From NCBI RefSeq assembly GCF_004005485.1, contig NZ_RZUL01000002.1:124001-188000 (forward strand): a DNA stretch of 64,000 nucleotides. Reading direction: 5' to 3'. The translations under genes were made by a program, and so were the position numbers. The notes beneath the pieces are model-generated. The model saw only the letters and a program-made list of their open reading frames with translations. It had not been told where the DNA came from and searched no databases. The DNA comes from Sphingobium algorifonticola. Its GTDB lineage: Bacteria > Pseudomonadota > Alphaproteobacteria > Sphingomonadales > Sphingomonadaceae. Below, piece after piece: positions 1 through 10,709 of the stretch. How positions within the stretch are numbered: the stretch's first letter is position 1; the number at the start of each line of letters is the position of its first letter.

Positions 1-1124
1 AGGCGGCGGCGCTGTTCCTCAACGCACTGTTCGATGCGCCGCGCGACCACTGGTATCCGGCGCTGGTCGTGGTGGACGAGGCGCAGATGTTCGCGCCTGC
101 GGCCGCTGGGGACGTGTCGGAGGATGCGCGGCGCGTCTCGCTGGCGGCGATGACAAACCTGATGTGCCGGGGGCGCAAGCGCGGCCTTGCCGGGGTGATC
201 GCGACGCAGCGGCTGGCGAAACTCGCCAAGAATGTCGCGGCGGAGGCGAGCAATTTCCTGATGGGGCGCACCTTCCTCGACATCGATATGGCCCGCGCCG
301 CCGACCTGCTAGGCATGGAGCGGCGGCAGGCGGAGCAGATCCGCGATCTCGAGCGAGGACGCTTCCTCGCGCTGGGTCCGGCGATCTGCCGCCGCCCCGT
401 CTCGGTGAAGATCGGCCCGGTTCTCACCAGCACCCGCACGGGCACGCACAGCCTGCTGCCGTTGCCCAAGGCGCAGGGGGGCGAGGCCGTGCAGGCCATG
501 CTGTTTGCCGAGATGGACGCCGATGCGCCGCCGCCGCGCGCGGAGCCCAAGCCGCGGGCGATCGCGGCGGAGGCGCTGATCCGCAGCTTTGCCGGACCGG
601 ACCTGTCGATCCCCGCCGCCCGTCCGGAAGCGATGCAGCCCGATGTGGGGGATATCGAGGCCGCCGTCATCGCAGTGCTCAAGGAAATGATTGCCGATCC
701 CGGCAGTGCATTTCAGTCGCCCGCCGTGCTGTATCAGGATTTCACGGTGCGCTGCCGCATGCACCGGCTGACGCAGGTGCCGCTTGATCTGGTCGCTTTC
801 CGTCGTCGCTTCGCCATGGCGCGGGCAGGGATGTTCGACGCGCATGATCCGCGCTGGGACGGCGCGCTGCGGGTCGGCGATCGCCTGCCGGACGATATGC
901 TCGCGCCCTTTCTGATGATCGCCCGTGCGGCGCTGGCCGGTGATCCCTGCCCGGATGACGATGCGCTGGCGCGGGCCTATGGCACCAGCTCGCCGGGGCG
1001 GGTGCGGCGGCTGATCGACTATATGGAGAAACAGGGGGTCATCGTCGCGCGGACCGATTTCGGCGGGCGGCGGTCGATCGGCGTGCCGGAACTGGGGCAG
1101 AGCACGGCGGCGGCGGAGGGGTGA
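1..1124 (+). CDS. HerA/DUF87-type ATP-binding protein, C-terminal part (5' end outside window)
   Basis: The reading frame is open from the left edge (codons begin at base 3), so the N-terminus with the Walker A motif is missing. What is visible is a Walker B-like VVVDEAQM, followed by a sensor-type stretch VIATQRLAKLAKNVAAEA and the NFLMGRT segment typical of HerA/VirB4-like translocase ATPases of the DUF87 family. The C-terminal 200 residues are Pro/Ala-rich and then form a probable winged-helix region. Such proteins are hexameric DNA-dependent ATPases, often working with a NurA nuclease. No partner is visible downstream; the gene ends before a repeat-rich gap. The family call is reasonably firm, the biological role is not. 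Confidence 0.75.
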   Translation, partial: AAALFLNALFDAPRDHWYPALVVVDEAQMFAPAAAGDVSEDARRVSLAAMTNLMCRGRKRGLAGVIATQRLAKLAKNVAAEASNFLMGRTFLDIDMARAADLLGMERRQAEQIRDLERGRFLALGPAICRRPVSVKIGPVLTSTRTGTHSLLPLPKAQGGEAVQAMLFAEMDADAPPPRAEPKPRAIAAEALIRSFAGPDLSIPAARPEAMQPDVGDIEAAVIAVLKEMIADPGSAFQSPAVLYQDFTVRCRMHRLTQVPLDLVAFRRRFAMARAGMFDAHDPRWDGALRVGDRLPDDMLAPFLMIARAALAGDPCPDDDALARAYGTSSPGRVRRLIDYMEKQGVIVARTDFGGRRSIGVPELGQSTAAAEG

Positions 1125-1135
1125 TGCTATCTCTT

Positions 1136-1214
1136 GTTCCCCGGCGAACGCCGGGGTCCAGAGTCGCAAGGCGCTGTACTTTGTTGCCCTGGACCCCTGC
1201 TTTTGCAGGGGAAC
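1136..1214. repeat. Extragenic inverted repeat, family A (GTTCCCC...GGGGAAC)
   Basis: Two hairpin-forming half units face each other: a left arm GTTCCCCGGCG...CCGGGGTCCAGAG and a right arm CTGGACCCCTGC...GCAGGGGAAC. The whole unit is itself an inverted repeat. The same arrangement recurs at 4862-4940 and as a half unit at 1754-1777. Confidence 0.8.
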
Positions 1215-1258
1215 GTGCCGTGCGTACTGCTCATCGCATCTTGGTATGACCCTATCTC

Positions 1259-1337
1259 GTCACCCCAGCGAAGGCTGGGGTCTTCAGCGATAGAGAGCGA
1301 CCTTTCCGCACGAGACCCTAGCCTTCGCTGGGGTGAC
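1259..1337. repeat. Extragenic inverted repeat, family B (GTCACCCCAGC...GCTGGGGTGAC)
   Basis: The left arm GTCACCCCAGCGAAGGCTGG and the right arm ending CCTTCGCTGGGGTGAC are inverted copies about 30 bases apart, and each arm can also fold by itself. It lies between two converging genes and may help end transcription from both sides. A diverged relative is at 18570-18648. Confidence 0.8.
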
Positions 1338-1345
1338 GCGTTTAG

Positions 1346-1717
1346 CTACTTACACGGATAGCGTTTTTTCATCATCGCGTAGAAGGCGTCCTTCACGCTG
1401 ATGCGGCTGCGTTGCGCGGCGGGGATTTTGTTGAACTCAGCCATCACATCGTCGCTGCTTACCGCACCCTTGCCCCTGGGCGGCGGGCAGCTGTGCGCGG
1501 GCTGACCGGTCTTTTGGCCGGCCTCTATGTCCGCCCGATAGGCTGCCGATACGGTTTTCATCTCGGTGCGCAACAGGCCGACATCGGGCGACATCATCGC
1601 CATCATGCCCTTGGCCTTCAGCGCCTCCGCCTTTGTCAGGAACGCCTCCACAGTCATGGCCTGTGCGGACGAGACGGAGACGGCAAGGAGCAGGGCAGCG
1701 GCGAGTGGTTTACGCAT
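1346..1717 (-). CDS. Small exported protein, Rap1a/Tai immunity-like
   Basis: This is a 123-residue protein with a Sec signal peptide (MRKPLAAALLLAVSVSSAQA, residues 1-20). The mature part has the pattern of the Rap1a/Tai family: a central cysteine followed by prolines (HSCPPPRGKG), a predicted helix, and a terminal KKRYPCK in which the last cysteine would pair with the first. Known members are periplasmic immunity proteins against type VI amidase effectors, but many relatives are orphans. No effector or type VI gene is near. The ATG at 1717 is preferred over upstream starts because it begins the signal peptide; upstream codons run into repeat DNA. Family call moderate, function unknown. Confidence 0.6.
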   Translation of the reverse strand: MRKPLAAALLLAVSVSSAQAMTVEAFLTKAEALKAKGMMAMMSPDVGLLRTEMKTVSAAYRADIEAGQKTGQPAHSCPPPRGKGAVSSDDVMAEFNKIPAAQRSRISVKDAFYAMMKKRYPCK

Positions 1718-1753
1718 GGAAGGCTTCCGAAAGGGGAAGAGCATATCACTATT

Positions 1754-1777
1754 GTTCCCCGGCTTTCGCAGGGGAAC
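1754..1777. terminator. Half unit of family A repeat; hairpin behind ftsH
   Basis: GTTCCCC, a ten-base middle and GGGGAAC form a short GC-rich hairpin in the gap between ftsH (ending at 1790) and the Rap1a-like gene (starting at 1717). It matches one arm of the 1136-1214 repeat and may act as a terminator for ftsH. No U-tract follows. Confidence 0.5.
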
Positions 1778-1789
1778 GGGGACAAGCAA

Positions 1790-3739
<1,950 letters not shown>

Positions 3740-3917
3740 GCTGTCTCGCTTTCCCGTACAAGATAAGGCGTAGGGACCAAATGGCAATATGCCGATGATC
3801 ACGCCTGCGTCTTGCGGGGCCGATAATGCGCCACAGCGATTGCCGAAGAATGAACGCGCGTGCAATCCAACGAAGTTGCGGATGTTGCAGCGTTGAAACC
3901 CGCAGATTTTCGCGATT

Positions 3918-4844
3918 TCATGATTTTCGTGTTGGAGCGGCGGCGAGCGTCCATCTGGCCCCGCCATCGATCAGCCAGTCGCCCAGCATCGTCCGTTCGC
4001 CCGCATTGAGCTGCACCAGCGCCGCGTCGAGCGCCGCACCGCGCGGCGGCCTGCCCAACGGATCGGCCAGTGCCAGCATGTGCAGCAGCAGGCGGCGCTG
4101 TATCTCGCGCGGGAAGGCTGTCTCCGTCAGACTATATCGTTCCGATTCCGTAACGATATGCCGGGCGACGATCTCCGCCACGCACCAGTCCAGCGCCTCC
4201 TGCGCATCGGCAAGCGCGGCGGCGCTGCGGCCGGCGGCCACCGGGTCCAGCCAGTCGGCGGTTGCCAGATGCCGACGCAGGGCGGCGCGGTCGAAGCGCG
4301 GATCGGCATTGCTCGGATCATCGGCGAAGGGCAGGCCCTGGTCCTGCGCGAGGGCGACGAGTTCGGCCTTGCGCCAGGCGAGCAGCGGACGGGCGATCGT
4401 ACCGCTGCGCGCGCGCACCCCCGCCAGCCCGCTCACCCCCGATCCCCGGTTGAGCCGCATCAGCAGCGTTTCGAGCTGATCGTCGGCATGATGCGCGGTC
4501 AGGACGACATGAAGGCCGCGCTCTGCCCGCCATTGTTCCAGCAGAGCGTAGCGCGCGGCGCGGGCGGCCGACTGGATATTGCCGGTGATCGGCTGGGCGG
4601 GGCGCAGGATGGCGTGGGGAATGTCGTGCGCGGCGCACCATGTGGCGACCATCGCTGCTTCGTCGGCCGCGGCGGGGCGCAGGCCGTGATCGACCGTGGC
4701 CGCTTCCACGGCAGCCGGGCATGCGGCCTGCGCCAGCCAGAGCAGCGCCATGCTGTCCGGCCCGCCCGATACCGCAACGCCGATGCGGGCGGGCAGGGGG
4801 ACGAGCCGGGCGAGGTCGGCACGGAAGCGGTCCAGGGTGCTCAT
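3918..4844 (-). CDS. tilS: tRNA(Ile)-lysidine synthetase TilS
   Basis: TilS attaches lysine to C34 of the CAU-anticodon isoleucine tRNA, changing its identity so that AUA is read as Ile. The 308-residue protein carries the PP-loop ATP-binding motif [10 protein letters not shown] (from residue 26), and the [14 protein letters not shown] stretch typical of the N-type ATP pyrophosphatase fold. It is near the short end for the family, consistent with a reduced C-terminal tRNA-binding region. The start at 4844 precedes the usual LDRF segment; longer versions read into repeat DNA. It lies between cpoB and ftsH, a common order in this group. Confidence 0.95.
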   Translation of the reverse strand: MSTLDRFRADLARLVPLPARIGVAVSGGPDSMALLWLAQAACPAAVEAATVDHGLRPAAADEAAMVATWCAAHDIPHAILRPAQPITGNIQSAARAARYALLEQWRAERGLHVVLTAHHADDQLETLLMRLNRGSGVSGLAGVRARSGTIARPLLAWRKAELVALAQDQGLPFADDPSNADPRFDRAALRRHLATADWLDPVAAGRSAAALADAQEALDWCVAEIVARHIVTESERYSLTETAFPREIQRRLLLHMLALADPLGRPPRGAALDAALVQLNAGERTMLGDWLIDGGARWTLAAAPTRKS

Positions 4845-4861
4845 ATTGCTAGCCCCACTTC

Positions 4862-4940
4862 GTTCCCCGGCCAAAGCCGGGGTCCAGAGTCCCACAGAGC
4901 TGCTCTTCGTTGCCGTGGACCCCGGCTTTCGCCGGGGAAC
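4862..4940. repeat. Extragenic inverted repeat, family A
   Basis: A second full copy of the 1136-1214 unit: left arm GTTCCCCGGCC...GCCGGGGTCCAGAG and right arm GTGGACCCCGGC...GCCGGGGAAC. It fills the cpoB-tilS gap. Confidence 0.8.
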
Positions 4941-4955
4941 AGGCCCCTCACCGCA

Positions 4956-5900
4956 TCACGCGCATTTGGCGCGTTCGCGGCCCTTGGTCATCATCGCGCG
5001 CAAGGTGGCGTTCAGCGTCGCGCCATAGACCTGCTCCAGCTCGCTGTAGACCTTGCAGGCGTCGGCGGGCTTCTTGAGCTGGATCAGCGCCTCGCCCAGC
5101 CAGGTCAGGCTGTCCGCCGCGCGATCGCCCTTGGGCCGCTTCTGATAGTTTTCGTAGAAGGCGACCGAAGCGAGCGCAGGCTTGCCATCGTCCAGATAGG
5201 CGCGGCCCAGAAGATTGGCGGTGCGGCTGGCGACCGGCGCGGTGCCGAACTTGTCCAGCGTCGCCTTGAGCTGCGTCTGCGCTTCGGGATAGAATTTCGC
5301 ATCCCACAACCGATAGCCGTAGGTATAGGCGTCCATCGCGAAATCGCCGGTGTCGGGCAATTCGATGGCGGCGACGGCGGCCTTGCGCGCGGCGGCCGCC
5401 GCCGGTGTCGCTGCCGCCGTCGTCGTACCGGCGGCCGCTGAGGTCGGCTTGGCGGTCGTCGGCTTCGCCGTCGTGCCTTGCGTCGGCGCTACCGCTGGCG
5501 GAGGGCTTGCGGCGGTGGCCAGCTTGGCGTCGGTCTCTGCCTTGTATTTCGCGAAACCATCCTCAAGCTGCTTGAGCTTGAAGCTGTTCTGTTCGACCTG
5601 CCCGGTCAGGCTGGCCAGCTGCCCTTCCAGCGCATCGACCCGTGCGATGAGGTCAGACACCGGCGTCGATGCGGGGGTGCCCGGCACCACAGCCGGTGCG
5701 GGCGCGCGCGTGATGTCCGGCTCGATCGGGGTGCCGCCGGGGAAGACCTTGCGCTGCACCGCCTTCATTTCCTTTTCGAGCCGGTCCACGCGCACCTGCA
5801 CCGATGGCGTGTCGGATTGCGCCGATGCCGGGGCCGATGCGAGGGGCGTCAGGGCAAAAAGCAGCGGCAGGAATGCGCAGGATGGGAAAAGGGAACGCAT
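4956..5900 (-). CDS. cpoB: Cell division coordinator CpoB / YbgF-type TPR protein
   Basis: This periplasmic protein links Tol-Pal constriction to septal peptidoglycan synthesis in better-studied bacteria. The 314-residue product has a signal peptide (about residues 1-28, cleavage near ASAQS), an N-terminal coiled coil with VDRLEKEMKAVQRKV and a second heptad-rich stretch, a long Ala/Pro/Thr-rich linker, and C-terminal tetratricopeptide repeats (AYTYGYRLWDAKFYPEAQ and following). The ATG at 5900 begins the signal peptide. It heads tilS-ftsH, but tol and pal genes are not next to it; rodZ-like lies upstream instead. Confidence 0.9.
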   Translation of the reverse strand: MRSLFPSCAFLPLLFALTPLASAPASAQSDTPSVQVRVDRLEKEMKAVQRKVFPGGTPIEPDITRAPAPAVVPGTPASTPVSDLIARVDALEGQLASLTGQVEQNSFKLKQLEDGFAKYKAETDAKLATAASPPPAVAPTQGTTAKPTTAKPTSAAAGTTTAAATPAAAAARKAAVAAIELPDTGDFAMDAYTYGYRLWDAKFYPEAQTQLKATLDKFGTAPVASRTANLLGRAYLDDGKPALASVAFYENYQKRPKGDRAADSLTWLGEALIQLKKPADACKVYSELEQVYGATLNATLRAMMTKGRERAKCA

Positions 5901-5973
5901 GGCTTTCCTCTCGGCAATGAACGTGCCGTCAACCATAAGGGCTTTGTGACGGGGGTAAAGCAGCTGTTGGCTC

Positions 5974-6849
5974 TTATTGCGCGACGTTATTGTCGGCAAC
6001 GGCAGGCGGCGTCGATGCGGCCGTCGGGCGACCCGCGGACGCGGGCGCGGACGCTGCGCTACCCGGCGCAGGTCGTGCCAGCAGCGCCGCCGCGCTGATC
6101 GGCACGTCCGCGATCGTCCGTTCGGGCGGACCGAGGGGCGCGACAGTGCGACCGCCGACGGTCACGGCCAGCGCATTGGGCCGTCCGGTCAATATCATCG
6201 GATTATTGGCATTGGCGGGCACGGTGAACGTCTCGCCCTTCGCCATCTGCTTTTCCAGCAGGCGCTCACCCGCGCCGTCATAGATGCGCAGCCATACCTC
6301 GTCAGTGGCGGTCAACACCACCGGACCTTGCGTCGGCGCGGGGGCGGGTCGGTTCGTCGGTGCGGCCGAGCGCGGCGCGGCCGACGGCGCGTCTGCCGCC
6401 TGTTCCACCTGCGCGTCTGTGGGCGGTGTGTACATCTGCGTCCGCCAGACGGTATAGCCGCCAACCAGAATGAGGGCGAGGATCAGCGTCGTCCATGCCA
6501 GAGTGCGCGGCGGCACGCGGGCCGGATCGGCCGGCTCGAACATCTCATAGCGCGGCGCGTTGATGACGTCGGCCTCGACCAGCTCACGCCGGACGGCAGC
6601 GGCGACGGCAATTTCGTCCGCGTCGATCGCACGGGCATAAGCGCGGGCGAAGCCGATGGCATAGGGCACGCCGGGCAGCGCGGCATAATCATGATCCTCG
6701 ATGAGCTGAAGCTGACGCACGGGGATGCGCGTGCGCGTCGCCACATCCTGCAGCGACAGGCCTTGCGCCTCGCGCGCCCGGCGCAGAACGTCGCCGGGCC
6801 GATCCATGTCCAGCGACCCTTGTTCCATCTCGTTCATCGGTTCCGTCAT
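5974..6849 (-). CDS. RodZ-like helix-turn-helix membrane protein (DUF4115)
   Basis: The protein has an N-terminal HTH_25 domain (about residues 18-90, with RRAREAQGLSLQDVATRTRI), one membrane helix (about 117-134), a Pro/Ala-rich periplasmic linker and a DUF4115 beta domain (about 175-255). RodZ of this layout anchors MreB and maintains rod shape. At 291 residues it is normal length. ATG 6849 has an AGAGGGG ribosome site just upstream; ATG 6837 is an alternative. It is in line with ptsP upstream and cpoB downstream. The layout is clear; equivalence to RodZ is inferred. Confidence 0.85.
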   Translation of the reverse strand: MTEPMNEMEQGSLDMDRPGDVLRRAREAQGLSLQDVATRTRIPVRQLQLIEDHDYAALPGVPYAIGFARAYARAIDADEIAVAAAVRRELVEADVINAPRYEMFEPADPARVPPRTLAWTTLILALILVGGYTVWRTQMYTPPTDAQVEQAADAPSAAPRSAAPTNRPAPAPTQGPVVLTATDEVWLRIYDGAGERLLEKQMAKGETFTVPANANNPMILTGRPNALAVTVGGRTVAPLGPPERTIADVPISAAALLARPAPGSAASAPASAGRPTAASTPPAVADNNVAQ

Positions 6850-6959
6850 GCCCCTCTGCCGGGGGCCGCCCATGCGACCTTGCTGGCAACTTGTCTCATT
6901 CCGGCGCGCCCTATGTCAACGCCGAGGGCAAGGAAAAGCGCGCCTCTTTCAGGTCGTCG

Positions 6960-9230
6960 TCAGCTAAGCTCGATCCGCCGCTTTTCCGCCCAGTCGCGCA
7001 GCGCATCGCGGGCATTGGCGGTTCCGTCGGACAGCAGGCGTGTCATTTCCGCGCGCAACGGTGCAAGTTCGACCGACCGGATCATCGCCTTGACCGGACC
7101 GATCGACGCGGGCGTGATCGACAGGCGCCGGATGCCCAGGCCCAGCAGCGCCATCGCCTCCAGCGTGCGGCCGCCCATTTCGCCGCAGACGCCCACGGGC
7201 ACCTTGTGCGCCTCGCAGGCGGTGACGATGCGCGAGAGGAAACGTAGGATGGCGATACTGAGCCAGTCATAGCGTTCCGCGAGCTTGGGATGCGCGCGGT
7301 CGGCGGCGAACAGGAATTGCGTCAGATCGTTGGTGCCGATCGAGAGGAAATCGAGGCGCGGCAGCAGCAGATCGAGCACTTCGGCGAGGGCGGGCACCTC
7401 CAGCATCGCGCCATAGCGGACCACCACCGGCACCGCCTTGCGCTGCCGGATCAGCCATTCCCGCTGCTTTTCGATAAGGGCGCGCGCCGCGTCGAACTCC
7501 CAGGGTTCGGAGATGAGCGGGAACATGACATAGAGCGTCCGCCCGGCCGCCGCTTCCAGCAGGGCACGCGCCTGCGCCTTCATCAGGCCATCCCGGTCGA
7601 GCGCGAGGCGCAGCGCGCGCCAGCCCATCGCCGGATTTTCCTCGGTATCCTCGTCATGCCGCATATAGGGCAGCGCCTTGTCGCCGCCGATGTCGACCGT
7701 TCGGAAAATGACTGGGCGGTCGCCCGCCGCATCCAGCACATCCTTGTAGAGGCGCTGTTGCCGCTCGCGCTGCGGCATCGTTGCCGACACGAGGAACTGG
7801 AACTCGGTGCGGAACAGGCCGATGCCGTCCGCGCCGGTGACGTCGAGCGCCGACACGTCGTCGCGCAGGCCCGCGTTGACCATCAGCTCGATCCGCGTAT
7901 CGTCCTTCGTCACCGGCGGCAGGTCGCGCGCGGCGGCAAAGGCGGCACGGCGCTTCTGCGTCAGGTTCAGCTTGTTGTCGAAGGCCTCGTCCATATCCGG
8001 GCTGGGGCGCACGAACACGCGGTTCTCGATCACGTCCATCAGGATGAGGTCGCCTTCGTTCACCTGATGCCGGATATCGCGCACCCGGCCGAGCACGGGG
8101 ACCCCCATCGCGCGGGCGACGATGATGACATGCGCGGTCAGCGATCCTTCCTCCAGGATCACGCCTTTCAGGCGGCGGCGGTCATATTCCAGCAGCTCGG
8201 CCGGGCCGAGGTTGCGGGCGATCAGGATCGCGTCCTGCCGCAGGCCAAGCTGCGCCGCGGTGCCAAGCTGGCCGGACACGATGCGCAACAGCCGGTTGGC
8301 CAGATCCTCCAGATCATGCATCCGGTCCTGCAACAGCGGGTCCTGGATCTGCCGCATCCGCATCCGGGTGCGCTGCTGCACCCGCTCGATCGCGGCCTCG
8401 GCGGTCAGTCCGCTGTCGATCGCCTCGTTGATGCGTCGTGCCCAGCCTTCATCATAGGCGAACATCTTGTAGGTATCGAGCACCTCCTGATGTTCGCCGT
8501 CCACGCCGAACTCCGACGCGCCGGCCATCCGGTCAATCTGCTCGCGCATCTTGGTAAAGGCGGAATAGACGCGCTGCCGCTCCGCCTCGGTATCCTCCGC
8601 CACGGTATGTTCGATGTGGATGCGCGGCTGATGGAACACCGCATGGCCGCGCGCCATGCCCATCACCAGTTGCAGGCCGGTCAGCACATTTGCCCCGGTG
8701 CCGGTCACGCGGTCGTCGGTGCGGCTGTCGTCGACCAGCCCCGCATTGGCAATCAGCTCGGAAAGGACCATGGCGACCGTCTGCAACGCCTCTATCTCGA
8801 TCTCCTCATAGCGGCGGGGATCGACATGCTGCACGCACAATACGCCGACTGACCGTTCTTTCCGGACGATCGGAACACCCGCGAAGCTGTGGAACAGCTC
8901 CTCGCCGGTTTCGGGCAGATAGGCAAAGTCCGGGTGCGCAGCGGCTTCATCGAGGTTGAGCGTTTCGACATTGCTCGCGATCGTGCCGACCAGACCCTGG
9001 CCCATGGCGAGCTTGGCGACATGTACCGCCTCCTGTTTCAGCCCGCGCGTGGCGTAAAGCTCCAGCAGGCCCTCGCGCAGCAGATAGATGGAGCAGACTT
9101 CGCTCGACAGTTCCTCGCCGATGATCTCCACCACCTTGTTCAGCTTTTGCTGCGCGGCATGGCGCGATGCCATCAGCTCGTGCAGGCGGCTCAATATCTT
9201 GCGGGCGGCAGTGGCGGGCGAGGACGTCAT
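6960..9230 (-). CDS. ptsP: Phosphoenolpyruvate-protein phosphotransferase PtsP (PTS-Ntr enzyme I)
   Basis: PtsP passes phosphate from PEP to NPr in the regulatory PTS-Ntr branch. The 756-residue protein has an N-terminal GAF domain (about 20-165), an enzyme I N-domain with the phosphorylated histidine in EEGSLTAHVIIVARAMGVP (His367), and a PEP-binding barrel with active-site VGVCGEMGGR near the C-terminus. The GAF domain separates it from sugar-PTS enzyme I. The start is ATG 9230; a TTG two codons earlier is less likely. No ptsN or NPr gene is in the window. Confidence 0.96.
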   Translation of the reverse strand: MTSSPATAARKILSRLHELMASRHAAQQKLNKVVEIIGEELSSEVCSIYLLREGLLELYATRGLKQEAVHVAKLAMGQGLVGTIASNVETLNLDEAAAHPDFAYLPETGEELFHSFAGVPIVRKERSVGVLCVQHVDPRRYEEIEIEALQTVAMVLSELIANAGLVDDSRTDDRVTGTGANVLTGLQLVMGMARGHAVFHQPRIHIEHTVAEDTEAERQRVYSAFTKMREQIDRMAGASEFGVDGEHQEVLDTYKMFAYDEGWARRINEAIDSGLTAEAAIERVQQRTRMRMRQIQDPLLQDRMHDLEDLANRLLRIVSGQLGTAAQLGLRQDAILIARNLGPAELLEYDRRRLKGVILEEGSLTAHVIIVARAMGVPVLGRVRDIRHQVNEGDLILMDVIENRVFVRPSPDMDEAFDNKLNLTQKRRAAFAAARDLPPVTKDDTRIELMVNAGLRDDVSALDVTGADGIGLFRTEFQFLVSATMPQRERQQRLYKDVLDAAGDRPVIFRTVDIGGDKALPYMRHDEDTEENPAMGWRALRLALDRDGLMKAQARALLEAAAGRTLYVMFPLISEPWEFDAARALIEKQREWLIRQRKAVPVVVRYGAMLEVPALAEVLDLLLPRLDFLSIGTNDLTQFLFAADRAHPKLAERYDWLSIAILRFLSRIVTACEAHKVPVGVCGEMGGRTLEAMALLGLGIRRLSITPASIGPVKAMIRSVELAPLRAEMTRLLSDGTANARDALRDWAEKRRIELS

Positions 9231-9382
9231 CCTCAATCGCTAACAGAAAGCGGGGTCCGCTTCCAACAGGGAGTTTGATGCCGAATTATTGCTCGGCCCG
9301 GTTGCCGATGATGGCGGATCGTGAGAGCCTGTTCGTTCAGGGCGGTGAGGTGAAGTCAATCCATATCAGGGGACGGCAGGAC

Positions 9383-10546
9383 ATGAGCATGACGGGAATC
9401 GACGCGGCGGCGCGAGGGGACCTTATCGACCGGGGCTATTCGCGGCGCCAGATCGGGCAAGTGGCGGCGCTGCTGGGCGCGGCGGCAACGATCACGTCGT
9501 TCCGCCCCGCCTTCGCGCAGAGCCAGGCGGCGCGCGCCGTGGCAGGCGCGGTGCAGATCGGTGCCAATGAATGCTGGACCGGCCCTTTCCCGGTCGCTGC
9601 CGAAGCCGCGGCGAAGGTCGTGGCGCAGGGCAACCGCTATGATCCGGGCGATCTGCGCGGTCAGTTTCTCAAGACGGTGGCGCAGGTGGAAGGCATCGGG
9701 GAAGACCGCATTCTGCCCTGGCCGGGTTCGGGCGATCCGCTGGTACGCTCGGTCATTGCCTTCTGCTCGCCTGAAAAAGGCCTGGTGACTCCCGACCCGA
9801 CGTTCGAATCCGCCTGGCGCGCCGCGGCATGGCTGAAAGCGCCGCTCGCGAAAGTCGCGATGCAGCCGGGCAAGGGCGCGGACGTGAAGGCGATGCTGGC
9901 GGCCAATCCCAATGCCGGCCTCTACTATATCGTGTCGCCCAACAATCCGACCGGCACCGTCACGCCGCTCGCCGACATCGAATGGCTGGCCAACAACAAG
10001 CCTGCCGATTCGGTGCTGCTGGTCGATGAAGCCTATCTGCATTTCTCCGAAGCGCCGAGCGCCATGGGCCTGGCGAAAAGCCGCAAGGACGTGATCGTCA
10101 TGCGGACCTTTTCCAAGCTGTTCGGCATGGCGGGCATCCGCCTGGGCCTCACCTTCGCCGATCCCGCACTGCACATGCAGATGATGCGCTATGACGGGCG
10201 GCAGGTGACGGGGACTTTGCCGGTGACGGCGCTGGCCTGCGGCACGGCGGCCTATACGGCGTTCGATGCGATCAAGGCGCGCCGTGCGGAAATGATCGCC
10301 GTGCGCGAAGACACGCTGGCGCATCTCAAGAAGCGCGGCATAGCTTATCAGACGGGCAGCGAAGGCAATATGTTCATGCTCGACTGGGGCAAGCCCGCCA
10401 AGGAAATGCAAGGCAAGATGCTGGCGCAGATGGTGCAGATCGGCCGGAGCTGGGAAATCTGGCCGACCGTCTCGCGCGTCACCGTGGGATCGGCCGAGGA
10501 CATGGAAAAGTTCAAGATCGCGCTGGACAAGGTGCTGATGGCTTAG
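9383..10546 (+). CDS. Tat-exported PLP-dependent aminotransferase (HisC-like, fold type I)
   Basis: The 387-residue protein begins with a twin-arginine signal: SRRQI at 20-24, a hydrophobic stretch and a likely cleavage after AFA (45). The rest is a class I/II aminotransferase: YYIVSPNNPTGTV (about 181-193), VLLVDEAYLHF (211-221), and the PLP lysine in RTFSKLFGMAGIRLGL (Lys245). It resembles histidinol-phosphate aminotransferases in order of motifs, but true HisC is cytoplasmic. The start at 9383 has a GGCAGG site upstream and gives a normal Tat n-region. It is monocistronic and followed by a strong terminator. Substrate unknown. Confidence 0.85.
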   Translation: MSMTGIDAAARGDLIDRGYSRRQIGQVAALLGAAATITSFRPAFAQSQAARAVAGAVQIGANECWTGPFPVAAEAAAKVVAQGNRYDPGDLRGQFLKTVAQVEGIGEDRILPWPGSGDPLVRSVIAFCSPEKGLVTPDPTFESAWRAAAWLKAPLAKVAMQPGKGADVKAMLAANPNAGLYYIVSPNNPTGTVTPLADIEWLANNKPADSVLLVDEAYLHFSEAPSAMGLAKSRKDVIVMRTFSKLFGMAGIRLGLTFADPALHMQMMRYDGRQVTGTLPVTALACGTAAYTAFDAIKARRAEMIAVREDTLAHLKKRGIAYQTGSEGNMFMLDWGKPAKEMQGKMLAQMVQIGRSWEIWPTVSRVTVGSAEDMEKFKIALDKVLMA

Positions 10547-10574
10547 GGCGCGCCGTCGCAATTGCCCATGGTGC

Positions 10575-10606
10575 AAAGGGAAGCGAGCATCCGCCCGCTT
10601 CCCTTT
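10575..10606 (+). terminator. Rho-independent terminator behind the aminotransferase
   Basis: An 11-bp perfect stem AAAGGGAAGCG / CGCTTCCCTTT with a 10-base loop ends in a short T-rich run (CTCATTAT). It separates the aminotransferase from fic. Confidence 0.8.
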
Positions 10607-10624
10607 CTCATTATATCAGCGGAT

Positions 10625-10654
10625 TTGAACAACGCGACGGGAAAGGGTTTATAT
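10625..10654 (+). promoter_or_regulatory. Possible promoter of fic
   Basis: TTGAAC (10625-10630) and TTATAT (10649-10654) are 18 bases apart in a locally AT-rich stretch. Downstream lie two direct copies of GCGCATAT (10664-10671 and 10688-10695), 24 bases apart, that could be a regulator site. Motif match only. Confidence 0.4.
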
Positions 10655-10709
10655 TAAAGCCTGGCGCATATATGGAGGTGGAACATCGCGCATATTGAAA
10701 TGAAGCTGA

